Below are positions 1 to 9,558 of a stretch of DNA of 64,000 nucleotides, piece after piece. How positions within the stretch are numbered: position 1 is the first letter of the stretch; each line of letters begins with the position of its first letter. The DNA comes from Leucaena leucocephala (lineage: Eukaryota > Streptophyta > Magnoliopsida > Fabales > Fabaceae), in contig CM073535.1 in the NCBI GenBank assembly GCA_037074615.1, positions 13,927,001-13,991,000 on the forward strand, in the 5' to 3' direction. The translations under genes were made by a program, and so were the position numbers. The notes under the pieces were generated by a model, which searched no databases, was not told the DNA's origin, and saw nothing but the letters and a program-made list of their open reading frames with translations.

Positions 1-1060
1 ACGTGAAGGCTAATAGACATAAAGTTAATATTTCTAAACAGAGGGATCACATCACAAAGAGACAGTAACCTAGTACACCTAGGGTAGATCACCCTAGAGG
101 ACAAAAGTAATGTTAAGTGATGAATGAGATCTAAGTGACTTAAATTGGTCAGGATCTAGGGGCAAACCAGAAAAGAATCACAATCTAGTTAAGAGTAGAC
201 TGAGATTGATAGACAGAAAGAGTTAGGAGATACAGAGAGGCATAGAAGTTACTCCATATGAGATGGAGAATTATCCGCTCACTTGAGAAGTTTTTCTCAA
301 AGAGTTTAAAAGAAGTATTCCTCTCAATTAGAGAGAGGTGAGCGTGAGACTAAGGGTTAGAGCTAAGGAAAGAGAACTCTTTTGATGGATACTTAATCGA
401 GTTCATTCATATGAACCTTGAGGCTTAATAAGAGATACTTTCTCGCCTGTTAGTAATCCAGGAGGATTAGGGAAAACTTAAGAGTTCGAATGGCATAAAG
501 ATAGGAGCCAAACCTTTCCTCTGTTAGCTGAAAGAAGATACCTGACTCAATTATGGATTGTTGTGAGGCCAAGGACATAGAAGTCCTTCAGTTTAGAGAC
601 ATAGAAGTCTTACAGGCGATGAGAAATGTTATGGTAGGATGACTATGGCCTAGTAAGGTAGCCACAGATTCAAAGATAAAGTGACTCCCCTATTCCTATG
701 TAAGAAAGAGTACAGAAGGGTTGAGTCTATACCCTAGTAAGAGGGTGATATGGCAACCTAAGTGAAACAAGTAAATGACTTAGGTACCTGAATAGATGAT
801 CAAGACCTAGCAATTAAGGTGATAAAGGGACAAAATGTTTTAAAGTCTACCTAGTTAATTGCTTAATGGCAATGTGAGTATGAGGGATGGTTGAGCAAAC
901 TATGTAATGATGTATGGCTTATGTTGCCATAAGTTATAATAAGAAATTGCATCTCATTGCAGTTGTCATATGATGACACACATACTAGAGAATGCTTAAT
1001 TGATTGCATCTACTTGCATATTATGCATGTTGAGTATGTTATGATAAATGAATACTCCCC
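1..1060 (+). mobile_element. Family B internal region, 5'-truncated by window edge
   Basis: This stretch has no long open frame. It matches 46456-47310 in the same orientation over most of its length, including the shared start ACGTGAAGGCTAATAGAC and the later block around ATTGCATCTCATTGCAG. The part near 655-780 is also related to family A internal sequence (compare 50212-50330), which shows that families A and B share internal DNA. It is the middle of a family B internal region whose upstream part lies outside the window. No function beyond transposon sequence is evident. Confidence 0.75.
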
Positions 1061-1281
1061 TTATGCAGTACGTACTGGGTAGAGTATACCAGATGAGAAA
1101 GTTATGTTGCTCCCATGCCCTATGACATGCAACTAAATAATTCAACTTAGCCAGAATGAAGCAATAGCAAAGTGCTAAACTAGAAAGTTAGCTACTTGAT
1201 TCTCAGAAGATAGAAAGAGAATTTATGATCAGACTATGATAGTCAATGGGATAGAGAATGAGATTAAAGATGAAGATCAGT
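1061..1281. other. Unassigned spacer between B internal and B LTR fragment
   Basis: I found no second copy of these roughly 220 bases elsewhere in the window. They lie between family B internal sequence and a B LTR fragment that starts in the middle of the LTR. They may be internal sequence missing from the other copies, or filler at a recombination junction. No coding potential is visible. Confidence 0.4.
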
Positions 1282-2327
1282 AGTGAACTTACCTCTTTAT
1301 ATGCTTGATGTGGTATGCTTATGTGTTGACATGTATATGTTATTTGAATGATGTTGTGACATGATAAATGATGTTGAATGTATTTTGAATAACACGTTTC
1401 CATGGCCATACACTTTATGTAAAAGTATATAGCATGATAGCATGTCACTAACCAAAGAAAGTTTAATGAAATTACATATCATGCATTAGCATCCATCTTG
1501 CATATTTAAGTGGTAATATTTGCTACTGAGATTCCCTAGAATCTCACTCTCCCATAACCAACCAATTTAGGTCAAGCATGAAGAAAAGGTATGTATGGAG
1601 AAGAGCTAAAGAATGGAAGAAAGGAAGTGAAGTATTAAGATTTTAGCATATACTATAAATTGTCCATGTATGTAAATGCCATGTAAGGTGTCCATTTATG
1701 TGATGAAACTATTGTAATACTTATGGCATATGTAAATGATGTATATGAATATTAAGAAGCTTATTTGATGGCCTGTGCATGCTGAAACAATTATTGGAAA
1801 TGAAAGAAAAGAAACTTAAATGATAAAAACGTAGGTCCTAAGGCAGTTTTGTTGTGGCTTCAGTTTGACCTAGCAAATGAAGAAATTAATTCACAAAATT
1901 TTATGAGCATGTAGCACACATCCATAGCTTTAAGTGCATAGGTAGAACGTTTTATTTGGATGTTTATATCAATAGAAATGAATTTTCAAAATCAGGGACC
2001 AGAAACTGTTTCCAGAGTTTTTGACCAAATGAACAGTAAATTTCAACGAATAAACTGTATCAATTGGCTAATCATTTGGTTTGGAAATTATTTTTCCCTT
2101 AAATTCCAAGATGTTATCTTCAAGTAGATTTTTGAACCACTTCATTTCGAGTTTTTTAGAATTAATTATGATTTTTTGAAGTTCATTGCATAATCTGAAA
2201 TACCATATGAACAGTAACCCGAGAAAGAGTAAAATTCTAGATTTGGCTAATGGACTTCCAAGGTCTTGTAAGTGGTTCTAAATGCTACTGAATGGCCCCT
2301 AAGACGTCTAAAAGTAAGGATGTTACA
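1282..2327 (+). mobile_element. Family B LTR, 3' part only
   Basis: It aligns with the last ~1.05 kb of the family B LTRs ending at 28925 and 45238, starting at the shared GTGAACTTACCTCTTTAT and ending at GGATGTTACA. The first ~2.2 kb of the LTR, including the TATA box, are missing. This LTR fragment follows B internal sequence in the same orientation, so it may be the 3' LTR of a deleted element, or a chimera. Confidence 0.75.
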
Positions 2328-2330
2328 TTA

Positions 2331-2345
2331 TGGAATCAGAGCAAG
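2331..2345 (+). other. Degenerate primer-binding site after B LTR end
   Basis: TGGAATCAGAGCAAG begins three bases after the LTR end TGTTACA. It differs by one base from the tRNA-iMet complement TGGTATCAGAGC. The following bases match 29528-29606, which precede the second family C unit. Confidence 0.6.
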
Positions 2346-2408
2346 TTATGAGATGGCTAAGATTCTTCACCATGATCGGGGGTTCTCACTGCGTGAGAGT
2401 GGGACGAA

Positions 2409-2413
2409 GTGTT
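2409..2413. repeat. Target site duplication (left), GTGTT
   Basis: GTGTT directly precedes the copia LTR start TGTTGG, and the same five bases directly follow the 3' LTR end at 11464-11468. Five bases is the usual duplication length for Ty1/copia integration. The unoccupied paralogue near 29606 carries a single GTGTT. Confidence 0.95.
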
Positions 2414-2787
2414 TGTTGGAAATCGTGCCCTAGGGGCCAATCATTGTCTTATGAACATTATTGATTTATGAATTTATTAATTGAGTTATCATATTATTTG
2501 CATGTTTACTATGATGATCATCCTTGGATAATTCATGATATTATCCTAAATGTCCCTGGTCGATCATCTATGTGGGAGCACAGATGAAATAAGACCAGTA
2601 TGACTTTGAAGATGTATAGAGATATAAATCAAAGTCATAAGCACATGTAAGAGTACAGGGTGTTGGACCGACCCGCTATGAGAGAACTGCATGGGTAACG
2701 TCATAAGCTTCTCTCATATACAAACCATGTCAATATGCCCTTTGACATGAGATCATCATGGATTCCTACATGACAAAACGCTCAGCT

Positions 2788-2815
2788 TTGACCTAGTCAA
2801 AAGTCACTTTTGACC
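2788..2815 (+). promoter_or_regulatory. W-box cluster in copia U3
   Basis: Three WRKY-type cores occur in 28 bases: TTGACC at 2788-2793, AGTCAA (TTGACT on the other strand) at 2795-2800, and TTGACC at 2810-2815. They lie about 290 bp upstream of the TATA-like box, where an inducible enhancer would be expected. The 3' LTR carries the same cluster at 9933-9960. Binding is inferred from the motif only. Confidence 0.5.
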
Positions 2816-3099
2816 GAGTGATCATAAAGACTATGTTCGGGCTTAGTGGTTTTTCATGCGGAGGAATGTGAATGGTCAAGATGGAATTTGTCCCTCACAT
2901 TCGTGGAGAGATATTACTGGGCCCCTCGATGAGTGAGTCTGAGAAATGTATGGCCATACTGTAATGGAAAGGTAGTTCCATTTCTATAGTCAGACTACTC
3001 AGGGATCGAGAAAGTAACGGTCGGGAATAGGAGGATGACATTATCCATGCCTCATCCATGACCAAAATATCGCGTGACAGAAGGGACATGATATGGTTG

Positions 3100-3108
3100 T
3101 ATAAAAGG
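3100..3108 (+). promoter_or_regulatory. TATA-like box of copia LTR
   Basis: TATAAAAGG is a near-consensus plant TATA box. Transcription would begin about 30 bases downstream, near 3130-3140. AT-rich repeats further down also contain TATATATA, so this choice rests on match quality only. Confidence 0.5.
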
Positions 3109-3397
3109 TTACATCGTTTATCGATCCTCATATGATTTGGGTAGTTGTTATGTCTTGCTAGAGACCGCTTGCGACTTGTGGGCTAGTATAGCAAATGGCC
3201 CACTGCCAACTTCATATGGGCCTACAGGGTCGCACACAAAATAGCCCAACACGAGCTATGATGTCCAGATTCATTGAATCTAAGACATGTCCAGATTCAA
3301 TGAAAGATCCAGGTGAATGTATATATATTTATTTATATTTATATTCGTATATATATAAATTCGTATATATATATATATTATATATATGAGATATATG

Positions 3398-3655
3398 AGA
3401 TTTAATTTATAAGGATAAATTAAATCCCTATCACGTTTGAATTTGAAATTCAAATTGATAGGATATCTCATATAAGAGATATTTATAAGATTTAATTTAT
3501 AAGGATAAATTAAATCTCTATCACGTTTGAAATTCGAAATTCAAATTGATAGGATATCCCATATAAGAGATATTTATAAGATTTAATTTATAAGGATAAA
3601 TTAAATCTCTATCACGTTTGAAATTCGAAATTTAAATTGATAGGATATCTCAAAT
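3398..3655 (+). repeat. Threefold ~90-bp tandem repeat inside the 5' LTR
   Basis: The block starting AGATTTAATTTATAAGG and containing CTATCACGTTTGAA recurs with periods of about 90 and 91 bp, the last copy incomplete. Each unit has short inverted repeats (AATTTATAAGGATAAATT, and TTTGAAATTCGAAATTCAAA in the later units) that could fold. The block recurs at 10541-10797 in the 3' LTR. Confidence 0.9.
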
Positions 3656-4321
3656 TTGATTTATGGGAATAAATCAAATATAACTCAGTCTCATCTTTAT
3701 TTAAAGTTAAATAAATAAGTAATTAAATCTGTGGGACGGATTTAATATTATTTTATTTAATTAGTTTCTTATAAAATTATACAATATATGATATTGTATC
3801 AATTCGGAATTAATATAAGATTAACTCCAAAATCCAATTAGGTCAAGTGTAAAAACGCATAGCATCCTCTATATCTGATTGGAGGAGCTACGTTTGAAAA
3901 TAACACAGAACAAAAAAGGCCGAATGGAATCTGCAAAAGGTTTGCAGACAAGAAACTGCTGAAATAGAGACGGAGACTTGTGAAAGCCTTGGAGGGACAG
4001 GAGACGCTAGCACGTCGTTCGTGGTTGGAACGCTGTTCGTGTGGATACCAGTAGAGGAAGCCGACCTGAGGCGTCGACTTCTTGTGATCGGAAAGAGACC
4101 ACCGTCCGCGGAGAGAATCTGTGAAGGTCGCTGAGGAACACTCCGTCGATTTCTTGCGATCAGAAAGAGATCACCACCCACGTAGAGAAGCTGTGAAATT
4201 CACTGAGCAACACTAAGGGTAATGATTCTTTCCACTTGACTTAAACACATACGGCAGATCCTGGCAAGGAATGGAAAATTTTTAAAGTTTATTTCCGCTG
4301 CGTGTCTTCCAATCCCAACAG

Positions 4322-4336
4322 TGGTATCAGAGCCAT
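4322..4336 (+). other. Primer-binding site (tRNA-iMet) of copia
   Basis: TGGTATCAGAGCCAT starts one base after the 5' LTR. Its first 12 bases match the complement of the 3' end of plant initiator methionine tRNA, the usual copia primer for minus-strand synthesis. Confidence 0.95.
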
Positions 4337-4530
4337 GCCGTTTTGTGTTTAAGTTAGGCTTGATTTGTGATTTATATGATATATGTTAGTAGTAGCCGAT
4401 CATATAATAAGCGTTGTATGTGTGACATATATGGAATCCTTGTTGTGTATGACATAAAAGGAATCTAAAAGGAAATTGAAATCGGTGGTGATGCTTTTTG
4501 ATTTGATCAATCCGCATAGATGGGGTCTAA

Positions 4531-4592
4531 GAAAACCGAATTCGAATTTGTGATTATTTGTGAAAACCGAATTCAGATTCGTGATTATTTAT
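4531..4592 (+). repeat. 31-bp tandem direct repeat in copia leader
   Basis: Two adjacent 31-base units begin GAAAACCGAATTC and end GTGATTATTT(G/A)T. They differ at only a few positions and sit just before the A-rich tract and hairpin block. Confidence 0.85.
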
Positions 4593-4642
4593 GAAACAAA
4601 AAAAAAAAAAATTTCTTCCGGGGCGCTGCCCCAGAGACCCCG

Positions 4643-4689
4643 CCCGCTAACCGGCTAGCGGGACAGCCGCCCGCTAACCGGTTAGCGGG
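4643..4689 (+). repeat. Tandem GC-rich palindromes in copia leader
   Basis: CCCGCTAACCGGTTAGCGGG at 4670-4689 is a perfect 20-base palindrome. A copy at 4643-4662 differs by one base (GGCTAG for GGTTAG). A smaller hairpin with arms GGGGC and GCCCC lies at about 4619-4631. A self-complementary pair downstream of the PBS is a plausible RNA dimer-initiation or packaging element. I know of no evidence for this particular sequence. Confidence 0.75.
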
Positions 4690-5560
4690 ACCGCCGTAGC
4701 TACCTGTTCGTAGCGCAACATAACCGTAACAAATGTTACTTTGTAAATGTTTTTTGCCCTTCGATTAGATCTGAATATTGATTCTTGAATGTTTGGGTAT
4801 GGTGAACAATATGGCTCTAGATTGCAAGTGTTGTAATTTTTAAAAATACGGCCTGCGTGTCGTGCCTTCCTCTATATACTCTCAATGTACCTTCTCCTCT
4901 CATCTCACTCCCCTCGAATGTTAAAAGAGGTTTCTATATGTAATTTCTCTTTTCTTACTAGAGAGCTCCTCTCATTGGCTTGAGGGGACTTAGGATAGGT
5001 GAGCCATATTGTATCACGTTTGAATTATGCATCTTATGATTAGATCAGCACATGCATATTACTTGTATGAGTTACAAACTGGGATACATGCATCCTCATA
5101 AAAACAGATAGTTAATTAAGCCCTCTAAAAGAAATCTTAAGTCATAATGCTGTCAATTTATGAACACTTGTCAAAACCTTGATCGCTCAATTGTGGACTC
5201 CACCAAAGTGGGTGCTTTTGAGTTATCTTGGGGAGATAAGCAAAGAGTAATGGTGCTACTCTCATAGGTTCATTATTGTTTGACTTAATTGAGATTAACA
5301 AAACGGTTTTGGATCTCAAGGCATTAGATGGGATTAGAACATGCCAGATCATATGATGATAGGATCCCATGAATATCTAAGAGTTACATTTGATGTAATT
5401 GGTAAAGGTGTTACCTACCTAAATAACTTAATCTAAGCGTCCTGCCAAAGCGGACTTAAGTTTGAGCCAAATATGGATCTTAGCCCACTAACTATTGCAT
5501 TGAGGGTTGTTTATTTAGTGGGAGATTACTAATTACATTGCATATTTTAATTGTAGAATC

Positions 5561-8500
5561 ATGACGACTAGTAATACTGCTACATTATCGCTGCGATCTG
5601 TCCTTGAGAAGGACAAACTCAATGGGACAAACTTTCTTGACTGGTTTAGGAACTTGAGAATTGTTCTCAAGCAGGAAAGAAAGGCGCATGTCCTAGATCA
5701 ACCCATTCCTGAGGAGCCAGCCGCCAATGCTCCCAGAGCTCAGAGAGATGCTTATATGAAGCATAAGGAAGACTCTGTCGATGTGGGATGCTTGATGCTA
5801 GCCACCATGGTTCCGGAGCTCCAAAGAGATCTGGAACACATGGAGGCTTATGAGATGATTGTGCATCTCAAGGAAATGTTCCAGCAACAGGCAAGGCAAG
5901 AGAGGTATGAGACCACTAAGGCCTTACATTCCTGCAAGATGGCTGAAGGTGCATCAGTCAGTGCTCATGTCTTAAAGATGAAAGGGTACATTGATCACCT
6001 TGAACGGCTTGGATTTCCCATGAGCCAGGAGTTAGCTACAGATTTGATCTTAAACTCACTCCCGGAAAGTTATGACCAGTTTGTTATGAACTACAACATG
6101 AACAACATGGAGAAATCTATTTCTGAACTGCATGGGATGCTTAAAACTGCTGAGCCGAGTCTTAAGAAGAAACCCAGTAGTGTTTTGATGGTTCAGAAAG
6201 GAAAGGGTACGAAAAAGAAAGGCAAAGGCAAGGGGAAGGGTCATGGCTCATCAGGTAAGACCAAAGAGTCAGGCAAGCCCGAAACCAAGCCTGCACCAAA
6301 GAAGGCAAAGCCTCCGAAGGAAGGAGTCTGCTTCTTCTGCAATGAACCGGGTCATTGGAAGAGGAATTGCAAACTCTACCTCGAAGATCTGAAAAAGAAC
6401 AAGAAGGATAGCGGGGCTATCGCTTCAGGTATTTATGTTATAGACATTCATCTTTCTACTTCCACCTCATGGGTATTAGATACTGCATGTGGTTCTCACA
6501 TTTGTACGAATGTGCAGGGACTAAAGGACAGTAGGAAGCTGAAAAGGGGTGAAGTTGACCTACGAGTTGGAAACAGAGCAAGGGTTGCTGCGTTAGCTGT
6601 AGGCACTTATGAATTAGTTCTGCCCACTGGGCTTTTGTTAGTTTTGAACAATTGCTATTATGTTCCTGCTTTAAGTAGTAACATTGTTTCACTTTCTTAT
6701 TTGGATAAGGAAGGTTTCACTTCCATTGCTGGGAATAGTAGATGTTCTATTTATCGTAATGATGTTTTATATGCTCATGGTGATTTGCATGTTGATCATT
6801 ACATATTAAATTTGGAACAACCCAATCATGGAAATATCTATAACATAACCGCCAAAAGGGTCAAACCAAACGATTTGAATCCCACATACCTCTGGCACTG
6901 TCGTCTGGGCCACATAAATGAGAAACGCATTTCCAAACTCCATCAAGATGGATTTCTAAACTCATTTGATTTTGAATCATATGACACTTGCGAGTCTTGC
7001 TTGTTAGGAAAGATGACAAAGTCACCTTTCACTGGGCACAGTGAGAGGGCCACTGATTTATTGGGCCTCATACATACAGATGTGTGTGGACCGATGAACA
7101 CAAATGCCAGAGGAGGTTATTCGTACTTTATAACATTCATAGATGATTTCAGCAGATATGGGTACATCTATCTAATGAAACATAAATCTGAATCTTTTGA
7201 AAAGTTCAAGATATTTCAAAATGAAGTACAAAACCAGCTTGGCAAAACAATTAAAGCCCTTCGATCTGATCGGGGTGGTGAATATTTGAGCCAAGAGTTC
7301 ATAGATCATCTTAGGAATTGTGGGACACTCTCACAATTGACTCCTCCAGGGACACCACAATGGAATGGCGTTTCTGAACGGAGAAATCGAACACTATTAG
7401 ATATGGTTCGATCCATGATGAGTCGAACAGATCTTCCGCCCTCCTTTTGGGGCTATGCCCTAGAGACAGCTGCGTTCACACTCAATCGTGTTCCATCTAA
7501 GGCAATCGAAAAGACTCCGTATGAGATATGGACTGGGAGGACGCCTAGTTTGTCTTTCCTCAAGATTTGGGGATGCGAGGTCTATGTTAAGCAACAAGCC
7601 TCAGACAAATTAGCGGCCAAATCCTCAAAATGCCTTTTTGTGGGATATCCTAAGGAAACCAAGGGATATTACGTCTACAACCCTGCTGATAACAAAGTGT
7701 TTGTTGTCAGAAATGGTATCTTTCTTGAACGAGAATTTATCTCTAAAAGAACCAGTGGGAGTAAGGTACAACTCGAAGAAGTTCGAGAGCTACAAGACAC
7801 CACAGAACTGCAGATGGAAAATAGAGAAGACTCACAACAAGTTGTTGAGACTCCTCAAGTCACGCAAGGTCCACGAAAGTCTAATAGGACACGACTTCAG
7901 CCTCAGAGATATGGATTTCTGATTTCTGATAGTCGTGATGTGTTGCTCATTGAGCATAATGAGCCGACTACCTATCGAGAAGCTATAGTGGGACCAAACT
8001 CCGAAAAATGGCTTAGTGCCATGAAGTCTGAGATGCAATCCATGTACGACAATAAGGTTTGGACCTTAGTCGACCCGCCTGAAGGTGTAAAAACCGTCGG
8101 GTGCAAGTGGGTTTTCAAAGAGAAAACTGACATGGATGGCAATGTAAATGTCTTCAAGGCACGACTGGTTGCAAAAGGTTTTACTCAAACTCATGGTGTG
8201 GACTATGATGAGACCTTTTCCCCAGTAGCAATGGCCAAATCAATCAGAATCCTCTTTGCTATTGCAGCATATTATGACTATGAAATATGGCAGATGGACG
8301 TCAAGACAGCCTTCCTTAATGGAAAGCTCCTTGAGGATGTGTACATGACACAACCTGAAGGGTTTGTGCGTTCCGAGGACTCTGGTAAAGTGTGCAAGCT
8401 TCAAAAGTCCATTTATGGACTAAAGCAAGCCTCTCGGAGTTGGAATCATCGTTTTGATGAAGTAATCAAAGAGTTTGGATTTCTTCAAAACATTGATGAA

Positions 8501-9544
8501 CCTTGTGTGTACAAGAAGGTTAGTGGGAGCACAGTTGTGTTTTTGGTACTCTATGTCGATGACATCCTACTTATTGGGAATGACATTCCTACCTTGCAGA
8601 TTGTCAAGTCTTGGTTAGGAAAGTCTTTCTCGATGAAAGACTTGGGTGAAGCCACCTACATCCTAGGAATCAGGATCTATAGAGATAGATCTAAAAGACT
8701 TCTAGGACTCAGTCAGAGTACATACATAGACAAAATACTGCATAGGTTCAGTATGCACGAATCAAAGAGGGGTTTCATACCCATGTCTCATGGTACTCAC
8801 CTCAGCAAAGATCTGTGTCCTAGTACATCTGATCAGCGAGGTCGCATGAGTAAGGTTCCATATGCCTCGGCCATAGGATCTATCATGTACGCCATGTTAT
8901 GTACTCGACCGGATGTCTCGTTTGCCTTAAGTATGACTAGCAGATACCAACAGGACCCTGGTGAGGGCCATTGGACTGCTGTCAAGAATATCCTTAAGTA
9001 CTTAAGAAGGACTAAGGACTTATTCTTAGTCTATGGTGGATTGGATGATGAGCTCTGTGTAACTGGTTACACAGATGCGAGTTTCCAAACTGACCAGGAC
9101 GACCAAAAATCGCAGTCTGGATACATATTCCTCCTCAATAATGGAGCAGTAAGCTGGAAGAGCTCTAAGCAGGGCACTGTAGCAGATTCTGCAACGGAAG
9201 CTGAGTATATAGCAGCATCTGATGCAGCTAAGGAAGCCGTTTGGATCAGGAAGTTCATCACAGAACTAGGGGTGATACCTACCATCTCAGATCCAATAAC
9301 TTTGCTCTGTGACAATAGCGGTGCTATTGCACAGGCCAAAGAGCCTAGGTCACATCAAAGGACCAAGCATATACTCAGGCGATTTCATCTCATCAGAGAA
9401 ATCAACGATAGAGGTGATATAAAAATATGCAAAGTAGCAGGAGAAGATAATGTTGCTGATCCTCTAACAAAGCCGCTTGTGCAGGCAAAGCATGAGCGTC
9501 ATGTTAGGTCAATGGGAATTAGTCAAATTAATGATTGTACCTAG
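5561..9544 (+). CDS. Copia gag-pol polyprotein, intact
   Basis: This 1327-residue polyprotein is made in one frame and cut by its own protease into capsid, protease, integrase and reverse transcriptase/RNase H. Gag occupies about residues 1-255 and ends in a Lys/Gly-rich basic tract. The zinc knuckle is CFFCNEPGHWKRNC at 257-270. The protease active site is D307 in DTACGSH; the third position is Ala where many families have Gly, as in some other active copia elements. Integrase has the H446-H451-C477-C480 zinc site and the D507/D570/E606 triad (DD35E). Reverse transcriptase spans about 834-1075 with D913 in MDVKTAF and YVDD at 998-1001. RNase H has probable catalytic D1172, E1213 and D1251, and the frame ends shortly after VADPLTKP. 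The ATG is the first in a frame that reads through all domains. There is no frameshift, premature stop or env-like extension. It probably uses the LTR promoter and acts in cytoplasmic particles, then the nucleus. Confidence 0.97.
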   Translation: MTTSNTATLSLRSVLEKDKLNGTNFLDWFRNLRIVLKQERKAHVLDQPIPEEPAANAPRAQRDAYMKHKEDSVDVGCLMLATMVPELQRDLEHMEAYEMIVHLKEMFQQQARQERYETTKALHSCKMAEGASVSAHVLKMKGYIDHLERLGFPMSQELATDLILNSLPESYDQFVMNYNMNNMEKSISELHGMLKTAEPSLKKKPSSVLMVQKGKGTKKKGKGKGKGHGSSGKTKESGKPETKPAPKKAKPPKEGVCFFCNEPGHWKRNCKLYLEDLKKNKKDSGAIASGIYVIDIHLSTSTSWVLDTACGSHICTNVQGLKDSRKLKRGEVDLRVGNRARVAALAVGTYELVLPTGLLLVLNNCYYVPALSSNIVSLSYLDKEGFTSIAGNSRCSIYRNDVLYAHGDLHVDHYILNLEQPNHGNIYNITAKRVKPNDLNPTYLWHCRLGHINEKRISKLHQDGFLNSFDFESYDTCESCLLGKMTKSPFTGHSERATDLLGLIHTDVCGPMNTNARGGYSYFITFIDDFSRYGYIYLMKHKSESFEKFKIFQNEVQNQLGKTIKALRSDRGGEYLSQEFIDHLRNCGTLSQLTPPGTPQWNGVSERRNRTLLDMVRSMMSRTDLPPSFWGYALETAAFTLNRVPSKAIEKTPYEIWTGRTPSLSFLKIWGCEVYVKQQASDKLAAKSSKCLFVGYPKETKGYYVYNPADNKVFVVRNGIFLEREFISKRTSGSKVQLEEVRELQDTTELQMENREDSQQVVETPQVTQGPRKSNRTRLQPQRYGFLISDSRDVLLIEHNEPTTYREAIVGPNSEKWLSAMKSEMQSMYDNKVWTLVDPPEGVKTVGCKWVFKEKTDMDGNVNVFKARLVAKGFTQTHGVDYDETFSPVAMAKSIRILFAIAAYYDYEIWQMDVKTAFLNGKLLEDVYMTQPEGFVRSEDSGKVCKLQKSIYGLKQASRSWNHRFDEVIKEFGFLQNIDEPCVYKKVSGSTVVFLVLYVDDILLIGNDIPTLQIVKSWLGKSFSMKDLGEATYILGIRIYRDRSKRLLGLSQSTYIDKILHRFSMHESKRGFIPMSHGTHLSKDLCPSTSDQRGRMSKVPYASAIGSIMYAMLCTRPDVSFALSMTSRYQQDPGEGHWTAVKNILKYLRRTKDLFLVYGGLDDELCVTGYTDASFQTDQDDQKSQSGYIFLLNNGAVSWKSSKQGTVADSATEAEYIAASDAAKEAVWIRKFITELGVIPTISDPITLLCDNSGAIAQAKEPRSHQRTKHILRRFHLIREINDRGDIKICKVAGEDNVADPLTKPLVQAKHERHVRSMGISQINDCT

Positions 9545-9547
9545 TGC

Positions 9548-9558
9548 AAGTGGGAGGT
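9548..9558 (+). other. Polypurine tract of copia
   Basis: AAGTGGGAGGT lies directly before the 3' LTR start TGTTGG and four bases after the gag-pol stop. It primes plus-strand synthesis and matches the AGTGGGAG-type tract common in plant copia elements. Confidence 0.9.

Larger units (their letters stand above)
2414..4320 (+). repeat. 5' LTR of copia element (1907 bp)
   Basis: It begins TGTTGGAAATCG and ends AATCCCAACA, giving TGTTGG...CCAACA terminal inverted repeats. It is followed after one base by the PBS. It contains a W-box cluster near 2788-2815, a TATA-like box at 3100-3108 and a threefold repeat of about 90 bp at 3398-3655. It drives transcription of the element. Confidence 0.97.
4321..5560 (+). 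other. Untranslated leader of copia (1.24 kb)
   Basis: There is no convincing long open frame between the PBS and the gag start. The leader contains a twofold 31-bp direct repeat (4531-4561 and 4562-4592, starting GAAAACCGAATTC), an A-run at about 4598-4611 and a GC-rich block of three potential hairpins at 4618-4689. Long structured leaders are typical of BARE-like elements, where packaging and dimerisation signals are expected. The function is inferred. Confidence 0.8.

Noticed and set aside
2895..3131. Repeated 78-codon minus-strand frame in both copia LTRs (also 10040-10276)
   Set aside because: Its duplication comes only from the two LTRs. No protein family is recognised and the frame lies antisense over the promoter region.
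3320..3390. AT-rich TATATA runs in the copia LTR as a replication origin or promoter
   Set aside because: A simple sequence that differs by 2 bp between LTRs. The TATAAAAGG at 3100 is a better promoter candidate and nothing supports an origin.
6479..6499. Protease inactivated by Ala in place of Gly in DT(G/A)
   Set aside because: A DTA active-site triplet is also found in active plant copia elements such as Tnt1, so this is not evidence of inactivation.
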